Shown here piece after piece: positions 26,307-35,394 of a DNA stretch of 64,000 nt; positions within the stretch are counted from its first letter, which is position 1, and the number at the start of each line of letters is the position of its first letter. The position numbers and the translations under genes are program-made. A model generated the notes under the pieces. That model had not been told where the DNA came from and did not search any database. It worked only from the letters and a program-made list of their open reading frames with translations. Where the stretch lies: positions 248,001 through 312,000 of the forward strand of contig CANMUI010000002.1 of assembly GCA_947501045.1 (NCBI GenBank). Reading direction: 5' to 3'. The DNA comes from an uncultured Psychrobacter sp. (GTDB lineage: Bacteria; Pseudomonadota; Gammaproteobacteria; Pseudomonadales; Moraxellaceae).

Positions 26307-26777
26307 TTAATTAAAATCTTCAAAAGCGTTGATCGCGGCTTTTTTCGTTTCATCGATATTTTTTTTCTGTCCATTGGCTTTATCAAGATATACCAGTACT
26401 GATTCACCGCTCGCAACGATAGTATTCATAGCCGTACTATAATAGGTATATTCATGAATCACGCTGGCATTGCCAATTTTCTTGACTCGAACCCCAATCC
26501 ATAAGGTATCGGGATAAGTCACTGGCTTAAAATATTGACAGGAAGACGCTGCCATGACTGAAAAGGTGTTTTCATTAAATAGATTTAATTGAGTGTTATA
26601 GTGAATACGAGCGTTTTGGGCATAAGTGTAATAGACCACATTATTGACATGGCCAAAGGAGTCCATATCGCCCCACTCTACTTGCTGAGAATAAACAACC
26701 GCAAAACCATGCATGGGATGGTGTTCATCCTTATTCAGCGTCTCTTGTATTTCTGGTAATATCGCTACAGCCTTCAT
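26307..26777 (-). CDS. Hot-dog acyl-CoA thioesterase (4-HBT type)
   Basis: The 156-residue protein has the 4-hydroxybenzoyl-CoA thioesterase-like signature VEWGDMDSFGHVNNVVYYTY, with the catalytic Asp in D-x-x-G-H-V-N. It hydrolyses acyl- or aroyl-CoA esters. It lies 101 bases downstream of the acyl-CoA ligase gene on the same strand, so it could release acids such as benzoate from CoA or prevent CoA sequestration. Substrate is inferred only. The N-terminus carries about 25 extra residues before the fold. Confidence 0.85.
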   Translation of the reverse strand: MKAVAILPEIQETLNKDEHHPMHGFAVVYSQQVEWGDMDSFGHVNNVVYYTYAQNARIHYNTQLNLFNENTFSVMAASSCQYFKPVTYPDTLWIGVRVKKIGNASVIHEYTYYSTAMNTIVASGESVLVYLDKANGQKKNIDETKKAAINAFEDFN

Positions 26778-26878
26778 AGTTTTCTCTTCTAGTCATGCGC
26801 CAGTGAACACAGGTGTTATTAACAAACGTTAAAATTATCAGTAAGCTCAAATGATTTTTTTACAATTATCGATATGGG

Positions 26879-28573
26879 TTAAATCAATTTTTCTGTGTAC
26901 ATCATGCGCATCTTTTTCTTATCGAGCTTACCCACACTGGTTTTTGGCATTTCTATTAAGAATTTTATTTCACTTGGCACGCCATACTTTGGTAAATAGC
27001 CTTTTTCAACCGCTTGATGACCTATCGCTAAAATATCCTCCGCTTTGGTATCGGCATGTTCAGGTTTTAAGACTACTAATGCCAAAGGACGCTCGCCCCA
27101 TTTTTCATCCGCTACTCCAATTATGGCCACTTCAGCAACGCTTGGATGAAAGGATAAAATATTTTCGACTTCAAGCGAGGATATCCATTCGCCGCCAGAC
27201 TTAACGACGTCTTTGAGTCTATCGGTAATTTTTAGCGTGCCATCAGGGCTAATACAGGCAATGTCTTGGGTATGCATCCAACCACCGCGCCATAACTCAT
27301 TGCCAGCATCTGCATTCTTAAAATAGCTTTGGGTCAACCAAGGCGCTCGCACAACCAGCTCGCCTGTCGACTCACCATCCATGGGTAAGGCTTTGCCATT
27401 CTCATCCCAAATCTCCATCGATACCAGCATAATCGGTGAGCCAGAAAGACAACGATAATTGATCTGTTCTGTCGTTGTCATAGTATTTGTCTGATCACCG
27501 AATGCCATTCTGGCAAGGACAGGACAGGACTCTGACATCCCAAACCCCGAGATAAACTCTATACCACTTTCAAGAGCAGCTTCAGCTAGGCCTTCGTTTA
27601 ATTTGGAGCCCCCTACTGACAACTTAAGACCGTTAAACTTGCGTCCTCGAGTGGCCATCTCTTTAATTAACATTTGTAAAATGGTTGGGACACCATGTGA
27701 GAGGGTCACCTTATGGTGTTCAATCAAGTCGACCAATACTTCAGGAAGATATCGTCCTGGATACACTTGTTTGAGCCCTATCATGGTTGCGCCATACGGC
27801 CAACACCACGCATGCACATGGAATAGTGGCGTCATTGGCATGTAGACATCATTGTAGCGAGCGCCTTGACCTTCGGCACTGAGTGCAGATGCTAGAGTAC
27901 TCGATAGCGTCTGTAATACGATTTGCCTGTGGGTAAAAAACACCCCTTTTGGATCTCCCGTCGTGCCACTGGTATAAAATGTGGTGGCGATGGTATTTTC
28001 ATCGAAATCTGGAAAATCAAACTCATCACTGACCGCAGCTAGCATGGCTTCATACTCACCTTCGACATAATCTGGCATGCTAGCTTGCTTAGCTTTTATA
28101 TTGTCTTCACTATAATCAGCATCATCGAGCCAGATAATCTTCTCAATAGAAGGGGCTTCATGACGATAGTTTTTAGCCATGGGCTCAAATTCAGCATTTA
28201 ATAACAAGGCTTTTGGTTTGGCATGATTGATGGTATACAGCACTTTATCTTCAGCCAAGCGTACATTGACCGTTTGCAAAATCATGCCAGACATCGGTAC
28301 GGCAAAATATGCTTCAAGGTAACGATGACTGTCCCAATCCATGACCGCAACCACATCGCCTGCTTGCAAACCCATGTTTTTAAGTACGTTTGCCAAACGG
28401 TTGATACGCTTAAAAAATTCAGCATAAGTATAAGTGACCTTATCGGCATAACTAATGGTTTGCTGAGTAGAAGCAATCTTTGCACGGTTTAGCAGCTGTT
28501 TGATAATCAAAGGAAAACCATACGCTTCTTCGGCTTGCTGGTAGTCCTCATGTTGATTGAGTATCGTAGTCAT
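26879..28573 (-). CDS. AMP-forming acyl-CoA synthetase (fatty-acyl/aryl-CoA ligase)
   Basis: The 564-residue ANL enzyme shows TTFYTSGTTGDPKGV (P-loop), FISGFGMSESCPV, the hinge DRLKDVVKSGGEWIS and the C-terminal catalytic Lys in PKTSVGKLDKKK. It activates a carboxylic acid with ATP and CoA. Closest in feel to medium-chain/DMSP-type long-chain fatty acid ligases. It heads a same-strand run with thiolase, 3-hydroxyacyl-CoA dehydrogenase and enoyl-CoA hydratase, and would supply that cycle. The true substrate (fatty acid, dicarboxylate or phenylalkanoate) is not readable. Confidence 0.9.
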   Translation of the reverse strand: MTTILNQHEDYQQAEEAYGFPLIIKQLLNRAKIASTQQTISYADKVTYTYAEFFKRINRLANVLKNMGLQAGDVVAVMDWDSHRYLEAYFAVPMSGMILQTVNVRLAEDKVLYTINHAKPKALLLNAEFEPMAKNYRHEAPSIEKIIWLDDADYSEDNIKAKQASMPDYVEGEYEAMLAAVSDEFDFPDFDENTIATTFYTSGTTGDPKGVFFTHRQIVLQTLSSTLASALSAEGQGARYNDVYMPMTPLFHVHAWCWPYGATMIGLKQVYPGRYLPEVLVDLIEHHKVTLSHGVPTILQMLIKEMATRGRKFNGLKLSVGGSKLNEGLAEAALESGIEFISGFGMSESCPVLARMAFGDQTNTMTTTEQINYRCLSGSPIMLVSMEIWDENGKALPMDGESTGELVVRAPWLTQSYFKNADAGNELWRGGWMHTQDIACISPDGTLKITDRLKDVVKSGGEWISSLEVENILSFHPSVAEVAIIGVADEKWGERPLALVVLKPEHADTKAEDILAIGHQAVEKGYLPKYGVPSEIKFLIEMPKTSVGKLDKKKMRMMYTEKLI

Positions 28574-28623
28574 TATTGTCGTCCTTGATAATAAAATAGT
28601 ATGGCGATGATAATTCGGAAAAA

Positions 28624-29826
28624 TTAAACTCGTTCAATCACCATGGCAAGCCCTTGCCCAATACCAATACATAAACTGACGACAGCATATTGTCCGCCAG
28701 TGCGCTGTAGCTCACGCGCCGTACTTAACGCAAGTCTTGCGCCTGATGCGCCAAGCGGATGTCCGACGGCAATCGCCCCGCCATTTGGGTTAACGCGCTG
28801 GTCATCAAAGTCAATCTCTAAACCTTTTAGACAGCCCAGTACCTGCGAGGCAAATGCTTCATTAATCTCAATGATGGACATATCATCAAGGGTCAAATCA
28901 GCGCGTTTCAATGCCAGTTTAATGGCCTCAACAGGGCCTACGCCCATAATACTGGGCTCAACACCCATAGCGCCTGAAGATAGAATTTTGGCGATAGGCT
29001 TAAAGCCTAACTTTTCTTCTGCTTGCTTTGAGCCAATAATCAGCGCAGCCGCGCCATCGTTAATGCCCGATGCGTTCCCTGCCGTAACTACGCCATTCTC
29101 ATTTAAAGGTTTCAGTTTTTGCAAAGCATCCACAGTAGAGCTGGGACGGGGATGCTCATCCTCTGCTACTACTTTATCCGGCAGTTTTCTGCCTTGCGTG
29201 ACGGTAATCGGGGTAATCTCTTCATCGAAGAATCCAGCTTGTTTAGCCGCTTCATATTTAGCTTGCGAAGCGGCGGCAAATTTATCCGCTTCTTCGCGAG
29301 TAATGCCGTATTTATGAGCAACGTTATCTCCCGTTTGTGGCATGCTATCGCCGCCGAATTCTTTAATAAGCTGAGGATTGGGAAAGCGGGTACCAATGGT
29401 AGTATCAAATACTTTAAAGTCGCGACTAAAAGGCTTTTCGGTCTTGGCAAATACAAAGGGCGCGCGGGTCATAGATTCCACCCCGCCTGCTAAAATGATA
29501 TCGCCTTCATTGCAGGTAATACTACGGGCAGCATCAACGACGGTGGATAATCCCGAGGCACACAGACGATTGACGGTCTGAGCTGGCGTTTTTACATCAA
29601 GTCCTGCTAGTAAGGTGGCATTACGAGCGATATTGCGTGAATCCTCACCCGCTTGATTAGCACTACCGAGCAAAACTTCATCAAAAATATCATCAGGCAA
29701 TTGATGCTTTTTAACTAAATCTTTAATCACCGTAGCAATCAAATCATCAGGACGTACGGTGGCTAAGGCACCAACGTGACGACCGAAAGGACTTCTTAAT
29801 CCATCATAAATATAAGCGTCTAACAT
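28624..29826 (-). CDS. Acetyl-CoA acyltransferase (thiolase; PaaJ/PcaF-like)
   Basis: The product is about 400 residues, starting MLDAYIYDGLRSPFGRHVGA. Catalytic residues are visible: Cys in NRLCASGLSTV, His in GHPLGASGARL and Cys in VSLCIGIGQG. Length and start resemble beta-ketoadipyl-CoA thiolases (PaaJ/PcaF), which release acetyl-CoA and succinyl-CoA. It may therefore finish both beta-oxidation and the catechol branch if no catF lies beyond the right edge. I chose ATG at 29826 behind AAGGAAAA; the upstream ATG at 29865 would add 13 atypical residues. Confidence 0.9.
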   Translation of the reverse strand: MLDAYIYDGLRSPFGRHVGALATVRPDDLIATVIKDLVKKHQLPDDIFDEVLLGSANQAGEDSRNIARNATLLAGLDVKTPAQTVNRLCASGLSTVVDAARSITCNEGDIILAGGVESMTRAPFVFAKTEKPFSRDFKVFDTTIGTRFPNPQLIKEFGGDSMPQTGDNVAHKYGITREEADKFAAASQAKYEAAKQAGFFDEEITPITVTQGRKLPDKVVAEDEHPRPSSTVDALQKLKPLNENGVVTAGNASGINDGAAALIIGSKQAEEKLGFKPIAKILSSGAMGVEPSIMGVGPVEAIKLALKRADLTLDDMSIIEINEAFASQVLGCLKGLEIDFDDQRVNPNGGAIAVGHPLGASGARLALSTARELQRTGGQYAVVSLCIGIGQGLAMVIERV

Positions 29827-29909
29827 AACTTTTCCTTGTTTAGTTTTAAGAATTTGTATTATCAAAATATAGCGTTTATTAAATTGGTCTAGCTCTTAGC
29901 ATCAACAAT

Positions 29910-31502
29910 CTAGCATTGGCAATTGCTCTGTTGAGTGAATAATGAGATACCTAGCTTGGCGCGGCGTTGTAACCAAGGACTCGGACGATAGCGCGGATCA
30001 CCTGTTAACCCATAAATACGCTCTAAGATAAGTAAAATACGCTCGGCACCAAGCTCGTCCCCCCATAAGATAGGACCATACGGATAGCCCAATCCAAGCT
30101 TGACGGCATTGTCGATATCTTCTGGCGTGGCAATACCTTGCATCGCCATATCACAACCTAAGTTAATGACCATAGCCACGACTCGCTGCGCCACAAAGCC
30201 CGTGCTTTCGGTGATTAGCGTGGCATCGACAGCACCATCTGAGCCTTCATTCAAGCTATTTCCAAACTTATTATTTCTACCAAACAAGGCATAAGCTTGC
30301 GCCACAAATTTATCCTCTGTAACGATACTTGGCATCAAAGTACGATGCTTGGATAAGTCAGTCAGCATATCAATGGCGACCGCTTGTTGAGGGTTCACTT
30401 GATAGCGAATAGCCGCATTGGTGGTATCTTCGCCGTAAATTGCCAGCAATACTAAGCTGTCAGGGTTTGGCTTATCACTGTCGTCGATATTGATGCTGTT
30501 AGCGTTTAAATGAGCAACCAGCTGTTTTTTATCTTCTACTAAATCCGCGCCAATCCAAACCGTTATGTTTGATACATCAGACCCTACTTTGGACACTGAT
30601 GTCTCAAGCGATGATTGTTGTGGCGTGTCTGCTGTTATTTTTTGACCGTTTTCATAATGATAGAAACCCTCGCCAACTTTACGACCAAGCTTTTTTCCTT
30701 CTAGCATTTGACGGGTCAAGGGATGCGGACGATAGCGCGGTTCAAAGTAATACTGGTTATAAATCGACTCCATGACCGGATGCGAGACATCGATACCAGT
30801 GAGATCCAGCAGCTCAAATGGCCCCATCCGAAAGCCAGCGCCTTCACGTAAAATACGATCGATATCTTCAAAGCTAGCGATTCCCTCGCCTAATATTTTT
30901 AAAGCCTCTGTGCCATAAGCTCTGCCTCCATGATTGACAATAAAGCCTGGTGTGTCTTTTGCGACGACCCCTAAATGTCCCATGCGTTTGGCTAAATCCG
31001 TAAGCGTCTCTACAACACGATGGTCAGTAGAGAGTCCCGGAATAACTTCCACGATTTTCATGAGTGGCACGGGATTAAAGAAATGAAATCCTGCTACGCG
31101 CTCTGGGTGTTCACAATCGGAGGCAATCGCGGTTACCGCTAGCGATGAGGTATTGGTTGCCAAAATGGTCTCGGCAGGGACAATGCTTTCTAATTGTTTA
31201 AAAAGCTGTTGTTTTATTTCTAAATTCTCAACAATCGCTTCAATAACGACGTCTACCTCAGCGATTTTGGCTATATCTTCAATTACGGTCAGATTAGACA
31301 AAGTAGACTGCAGCTCTTCATCGGTAAATTTACCTTTGGCGGTGAGTTTTTCGAGTGTGGTTTGTAGGGCACGGCGGCCTTGTGCAGCGGCTCCCGCTTT
31401 GGCATCAAACAAAAGCACTTGAATGCCAGCTTGGGCAGCGATTTGCGCAATACCCATGCCCATAATACCGGTGCCAATAATGGCCAATGATTTAACAGTC
31501 AT
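29910..31502 (-). CDS. 3-hydroxyacyl-CoA dehydrogenase (PaaH-like, duplicated C-terminal domain)
   Basis: The 530-residue product has an N-terminal NAD fold (IGTGIMGMGIAQIAAQAG), the HxFNPVP catalytic region (AGFHFFNPVPLMKIVEVI), and two copies of the helical C-terminal domain, the second containing GLGYPYGPILWGDELG. This long layout is that of PaaH-type 3-hydroxyadipyl-CoA dehydrogenases rather than the 280-residue short form. It oxidises 3-hydroxyacyl-CoA to 3-ketoacyl-CoA for the thiolase encoded next to it. Confidence 0.9.
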   Translation of the reverse strand: MTVKSLAIIGTGIMGMGIAQIAAQAGIQVLLFDAKAGAAAQGRRALQTTLEKLTAKGKFTDEELQSTLSNLTVIEDIAKIAEVDVVIEAIVENLEIKQQLFKQLESIVPAETILATNTSSLAVTAIASDCEHPERVAGFHFFNPVPLMKIVEVIPGLSTDHRVVETLTDLAKRMGHLGVVAKDTPGFIVNHGGRAYGTEALKILGEGIASFEDIDRILREGAGFRMGPFELLDLTGIDVSHPVMESIYNQYYFEPRYRPHPLTRQMLEGKKLGRKVGEGFYHYENGQKITADTPQQSSLETSVSKVGSDVSNITVWIGADLVEDKKQLVAHLNANSINIDDSDKPNPDSLVLLAIYGEDTTNAAIRYQVNPQQAVAIDMLTDLSKHRTLMPSIVTEDKFVAQAYALFGRNNKFGNSLNEGSDGAVDATLITESTGFVAQRVVAMVINLGCDMAMQGIATPEDIDNAVKLGLGYPYGPILWGDELGAERILLILERIYGLTGDPRYRPSPWLQRRAKLGISLFTQQSNCQC

Positions 31503-31605
31503 AATAATCCTTTATATGGTCTCGTTACTTTATGAGCTCTTGTTGTTTTATATGGTCTTGTTAAATAATCTCGTTTTCAAAGTATATTTGCTATTTCTCA
31601 GCCAG

Positions 31606-32382
31606 TTACTGACCTTTATAATTGGCGTCACGCTTTTCCAAAAAAGCTTTCGCCCCTTCTTTTTGATCTTCGGTATCAAACAAAATCTGAAAGGCTTTAC
31701 GCTCTAAAGCCAACGCGGCATCTAGCGGCATATCTACGCCAAGATTGGCAACTTCTTTGATTTGTTCTAAAGCAATCGGTGAATAACTTGCTAGTTGTTC
31801 AGCAATCTCAATAGCACGCTTAATAGTCGCCTCATCCTCAACGACTTCAGAGACCAGTCCCATTTGATCCGCTGCATCAGCGCTTACCATATCGCCCGTT
31901 AATATCAGCTTCATGGCTTTGTGTTTGCCAAGCACACGAAACAGCCGCTGCGTGCCGCCAGCTCCTGGCATTAAGCCGATTTTGATTTCTGGTTGTCCAA
32001 ACTTAGCAGACTTGCCCGCAACAATAATGTCAGCGTGCATAGCAAGCTCACAGCCGCCGCCAAGCGCATAGCCATTGACCGCTGCAATAATTGGCTTGCG
32101 ACAATTAGTAATAGCATCCCAATACTGCTCGCTACGACGTAGATAGATATCGACCGTTTTTGCGGTTAAGAAATCATTGATATCAGCACCCGCTGCAAAC
32201 ACTTTATCGCCGCCAGTTAGCACAATAGCCTTGGTTTGTGGGTCATCATTTAATTGGATGAAAATCTTTGCCATTTGCTCACGTAGTTCAGCATTTAAAG
32301 CATTACGAACTTTGGGACGATTGAGTGTTATCAGACTTACGCCATTATCTAACGTTTCACAAATAATGATTTGCTCTTCCAT
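31606..32382 (-). CDS. Enoyl-CoA hydratase (PaaF-like)
   Basis: The 258-residue crotonase has the oxyanion and catalytic segments GYALGGGCELAMHADI and QPEIKIGLMPGAGGTQRL, both catalytic Glu present. It hydrates trans-2-enoyl-CoA to 3-hydroxyacyl-CoA. It is first in the leftward run hydratase, dehydrogenase, thiolase, ligase, thioesterase, and is divergent from an acyl-CoA dehydrogenase gene that supplies its substrate. Confidence 0.92.
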   Translation of the reverse strand: MEEQIIICETLDNGVSLITLNRPKVRNALNAELREQMAKIFIQLNDDPQTKAIVLTGGDKVFAAGADINDFLTAKTVDIYLRRSEQYWDAITNCRKPIIAAVNGYALGGGCELAMHADIIVAGKSAKFGQPEIKIGLMPGAGGTQRLFRVLGKHKAMKLILTGDMVSADAADQMGLVSEVVEDEATIKRAIEIAEQLASYSPIALEQIKEVANLGVDMPLDAALALERKAFQILFDTEDQKEGAKAFLEKRDANYKGQ

Positions 32383-32499
32383 GATGCTGTCCTTTAAATA
32401 ATTTACTTGAACAAAATAACAGTGTTTTAAATCTATGTTTTTAATTCTATTAGTTCTCGAACCTAATCATCTTAAAATCTATTAATTATGAACTCTAGT

Positions 32500-32512
32500 A
32501 CCGCATAGCGAT
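32500..32512. promoter_or_regulatory. Degenerate copy of the ACCGCA palindrome
   Basis: ACCGCATAGCGAT matches the palindrome at 32613 in 11 of 13 positions and lies 113 bases from it, on the hydratase side of the divergent region. Candidate operator half of a pair; regulator unknown. Confidence 0.4.
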
Positions 32513-32612
32513 ATTCAATATCAATTTATACTATATTTTCCCCTTTGTGAAGTAAAAATTGAAGATAATTTTGAAAATATATTAGATATTAGGAATCTTA
32601 AATATTATAAAT

Positions 32613-32630
32613 ACCGCATTGCGGTTTTTT
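32613..32630. promoter_or_regulatory. Palindrome ACCGCA-T-TGCGGT, candidate operator (or small terminator)
   Basis: Perfect palindrome around a central T, followed by TTTTT. It could fold as a 5-base stem terminator, but it stands more than 230 bases from the nearest gene end. A second copy exists at 32500, which favours an operator for the divergent promoters. Confidence 0.45.
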
Positions 32631-32735
32631 GAACCAAAAGTATTGTAATTGAATAAACTATCGATTATGCTATTTGTATGAAAGACATTCATTGTACGAG
32701 AAACATTAACTATCAGTCTGACAAAGGAAAATCAC

Positions 32736-33890
32736 ATGATTAGAGATAAGGAAGTCCTCGACCACATCGTCAATACCGTGCGCCAATTTGTAAACAATCA
32801 ACTCATACCTAAAGAAGACTGGGTTGCAGAAAATGACCGCTTGCCAGAAGACATTATTAGCCAGATGCGCGAGTTGGGATTGTTTGGGTTGACCATTCCT
32901 GAAGAGTATGGCGGGCTTGGTCTGACTATGGAAGAAGAGGTTATCGTCGCTTTTGAGATGGGGCGCACCTCCCCTGCGTTTCGCTCATTGATAGGCACCA
33001 ATAATGGTATTGGCTCCTCCGGTCTGGTCATTGATGGTACCGAAGAGCAAAAACAAAAATACCTACCGAGACTCGCCAGCGGTGAAATTATCGGCTCATT
33101 TTGTCTAACCGAACCAGAAGCAGGCTCCGATGCCGCCTCTTTAAGAACCACGGCCATTAAAGACGGCGATAGCTACGTTATTAATGGTAGCAAACGCTAT
33201 ATCACCAATGCGCCTGAAGCTGGTGTATTTACAGTAATGGCACGCACCGATCCCAACAACAAAAGGGCTGGTGGTATCTCTGCCTTTATCGTTGAGAGCG
33301 ATACGCCTGGTATTACTTTGGGTAAAATTGATAAAAAAATGGGCCAAAAAGGCGCCCATACCTGCGACGTTATCTTTGATAATTGCGTAGTACCTGCTGA
33401 TGCGTTAATTGGTGGCGTTGAAGGTGTTGGTTTTAAAACCGCGATGAAGGTTCTTGATAAAGGGCGCTTACATATCGCGGCAGCAAGTACTGCAGCAGCC
33501 TCTCGCATGTTAGACGATGCGCTACGTTATGCTGTGGATCGTAAACAGTTCGGTCAACCAATTGCTAATTTTCAGCTCATTCAAGCGATGCTCGCTGATT
33601 CAAAAGCTGAGATTTATGCGGCTAAATCTATGGTACTAGATGCCTCACGTCTACGCGATGAAGGTAAGGATGTCGTTACCGAATCATCATGTGCCAAGAT
33701 GTTTGCCACCGAGATGTGCGGCCGCGTGGCTGATAGAGCGGTACAAATTCATGGCGGAGCAGGCTATATCGCTGATTATGGCATTGAGCGTTTTTATCGT
33801 GACGTACGCTTGTATCGCTTATACGAAGGTACTACGCAGATTCAGCAAATTATCATCGCGCGTAATATGATCAAAGAAGCCAGCGAGTAA
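32736..33890 (+). CDS. Acyl-CoA dehydrogenase
   Basis: The 384-residue flavoprotein has FCLTEPEAGSDAASLRTTA (FAD and substrate face), YITNAPEAGVF and the C-terminal base region RDVRLYRLYEGTTQIQQI with catalytic Glu. It introduces the 2,3-double bond in acyl-CoA, passing electrons to ETF. Chain specificity is not visible. It is divergent from the enoyl-CoA hydratase and 161 bases upstream of an aromatic-acid MFS transporter. Confidence 0.92.
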   Translation: MIRDKEVLDHIVNTVRQFVNNQLIPKEDWVAENDRLPEDIISQMRELGLFGLTIPEEYGGLGLTMEEEVIVAFEMGRTSPAFRSLIGTNNGIGSSGLVIDGTEEQKQKYLPRLASGEIIGSFCLTEPEAGSDAASLRTTAIKDGDSYVINGSKRYITNAPEAGVFTVMARTDPNNKRAGGISAFIVESDTPGITLGKIDKKMGQKGAHTCDVIFDNCVVPADALIGGVEGVGFKTAMKVLDKGRLHIAAASTAAASRMLDDALRYAVDRKQFGQPIANFQLIQAMLADSKAEIYAAKSMVLDASRLRDEGKDVVTESSCAKMFATEMCGRVADRAVQIHGGAGYIADYGIERFYRDVRLYRLYEGTTQIQQIIIARNMIKEASE

Positions 33891-34051
33891 CTTTTTTATT
33901 TGCGCGTAACTATCTTTTATTTGGCTGTCTTTGATTATTAAAAACTATTTAGTTTATTAAATCGTATCAAGGTATTTGCTAGGACGCAGATACCTAAGTC
34001 ACGTCACTATGACTATAGTCTTTCATTCTCACAACAATAAGGATATAAATT

Positions 34052-35317
34052 GTGAAAAGTGCTGCTATAACTTCAGATTCAAGCTTAAGCTCTGTCCAGA
34101 AGCAACCTTGGAAACTGGCCTTCTTTTTTTGTTTTTTAGTTCTATTATGCGATGGAGCCGATATAGGTATTCTTGCCTTTACGCTCTCAAGTCTAAAGCT
34201 AGAATTTGGCTTGACCAATGTCCAAGCTGGCGCTTTAGGCAGTTGGTCATTGTTAGGTATGGCAATTGGCGGCTTTTTTGGCGGCTGGGCCTGTGATCGT
34301 TTTGGGCGCGTACGAGTTATCGTCATTGCTACTGCTACCTTCTCCTTACTATCGGGGTTTAGTGGTTTTGTGCAAAGCTATCAGCAATTTGCAATATTAC
34401 GGTTCGTCGCCTGTTTAGGTCTAGGTAGTTTATATATTGCCACTAATACTTTGATGTCGGAGATGGTACCTACCAAACATCGCACTACGGTACTGGCGCT
34501 ATTGATGACCGGTTTTACTTTAGGATCATTAGTGATCACTAGTATCTCAGCCTGGATCATTCCCAGCTATGGCTGGCGTACCCTATATTTGCTGACGTTT
34601 CTACCTATTATTCTCTCTATAGCGATGTACTTTCTTATTCCTGAGCCGCTTTCTTGGCAGGAAGCTCGCGCCCTTAAACTAAAAGGCTTGAGCACTACTA
34701 TTACAAAACGTGAAAACCCTTATAAAGCTATATTTGAAGATCCAAAACATCGTCTGACATTTATTTTATGGACTATGAGCTCAGGTTTTCTACTATTTGG
34801 CTATTTTGGGGTTAGTAACTGGCTACCCTCCTATCTAGAAACTGAACTCGGTATTAAGTTTAAAGAGATGGCTATCTATATGGCAGGTACTTATTTGACT
34901 ATGATGTTTGCTAAATTAATAGCGGGCATCGTCGCTGATAAGATTGGCCGCAAGATAGTCTTTGCTTTTGGTACTATGGGTACTGCGCTGTTTATTCCAG
35001 TACTCGTGTATATGCACACTCCCGAGAATATCGGCTGGATGATGATAGCTTTTGGATTCTTATACGGTATTCCTTATGCTATTAACGCCACTTATTTAAC
35101 TGAAAGCTTCCCAACTGCTATTCGAGGTACGGCCATTGGCGGCGCCTTTAATATCGGACGATTGGGCTCAGTTATCGCACCAGTCGCTATCGGTTATATG
35201 GCCATGCAAAACTCTATCGGCGCAGGATTACTACTTATGGCCGGAGCATACTTCTTATGTGGGCTTATTCCGACGTTATTTATTAAAGAGCAGCAGTATG
35301 ATCCGCAAAAGGCATAA
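34052..35317 (+). CDS. MFS transporter, aromatic acid:H+ symporter (AAHS) family
   Basis: The 421-residue protein has 12 hydrophobic helices, with the AAHS signature DGADIGILAF in helix 1. The A-loop GGWACDRFGRVRV follows helix 2, and its repeat ADKIGRKIVFAFG follows helix 8. Known relatives (BenK, PcaK, MucK, VanK) import benzoate, 4-hydroxybenzoate or muconate. It sits between the acyl-CoA dehydrogenase and an IclR regulator gene. An aromatic or aryl-alkanoic acid is the likely substrate, the exact one inferred. Confidence 0.87.
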   Translation: MKSAAITSDSSLSSVQKQPWKLAFFFCFLVLLCDGADIGILAFTLSSLKLEFGLTNVQAGALGSWSLLGMAIGGFFGGWACDRFGRVRVIVIATATFSLLSGFSGFVQSYQQFAILRFVACLGLGSLYIATNTLMSEMVPTKHRTTVLALLMTGFTLGSLVITSISAWIIPSYGWRTLYLLTFLPIILSIAMYFLIPEPLSWQEARALKLKGLSTTITKRENPYKAIFEDPKHRLTFILWTMSSGFLLFGYFGVSNWLPSYLETELGIKFKEMAIYMAGTYLTMMFAKLIAGIVADKIGRKIVFAFGTMGTALFIPVLVYMHTPENIGWMMIAFGFLYGIPYAINATYLTESFPTAIRGTAIGGAFNIGRLGSVIAPVAIGYMAMQNSIGAGLLLMAGAYFLCGLIPTLFIKEQQYDPQKA

Positions 35318-35394
35318 TACTATTGAGTTTAATAGTACATAGCGAAATAGCTTATAATAGCGGTAACCTTTTATCTAAGATCAATAAACCATAT

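Larger units (their letters stand above)
32383..32735. other. Divergent regulatory region, enoyl-CoA hydratase / acyl-CoA dehydrogenase
   Basis: About 350 strongly AT-rich bases with no frame worth calling. Two related sites stand out. A 13-base palindrome ACCGCATTGCGGT lies at 32613-32625, and a degraded copy ACCGCATAGCGAT at 32500-32512. Placed between two divergent beta-oxidation units, they are candidate operators. Confidence 0.5.

Noticed and set aside
32613..32630. Reading the ACCGCA palindrome plus T-run as a rho-independent terminator.
   Set aside because: The stem is only 5 bases, it is far from any gene end, and a second T-less copy exists at 32500; operator is more likely.
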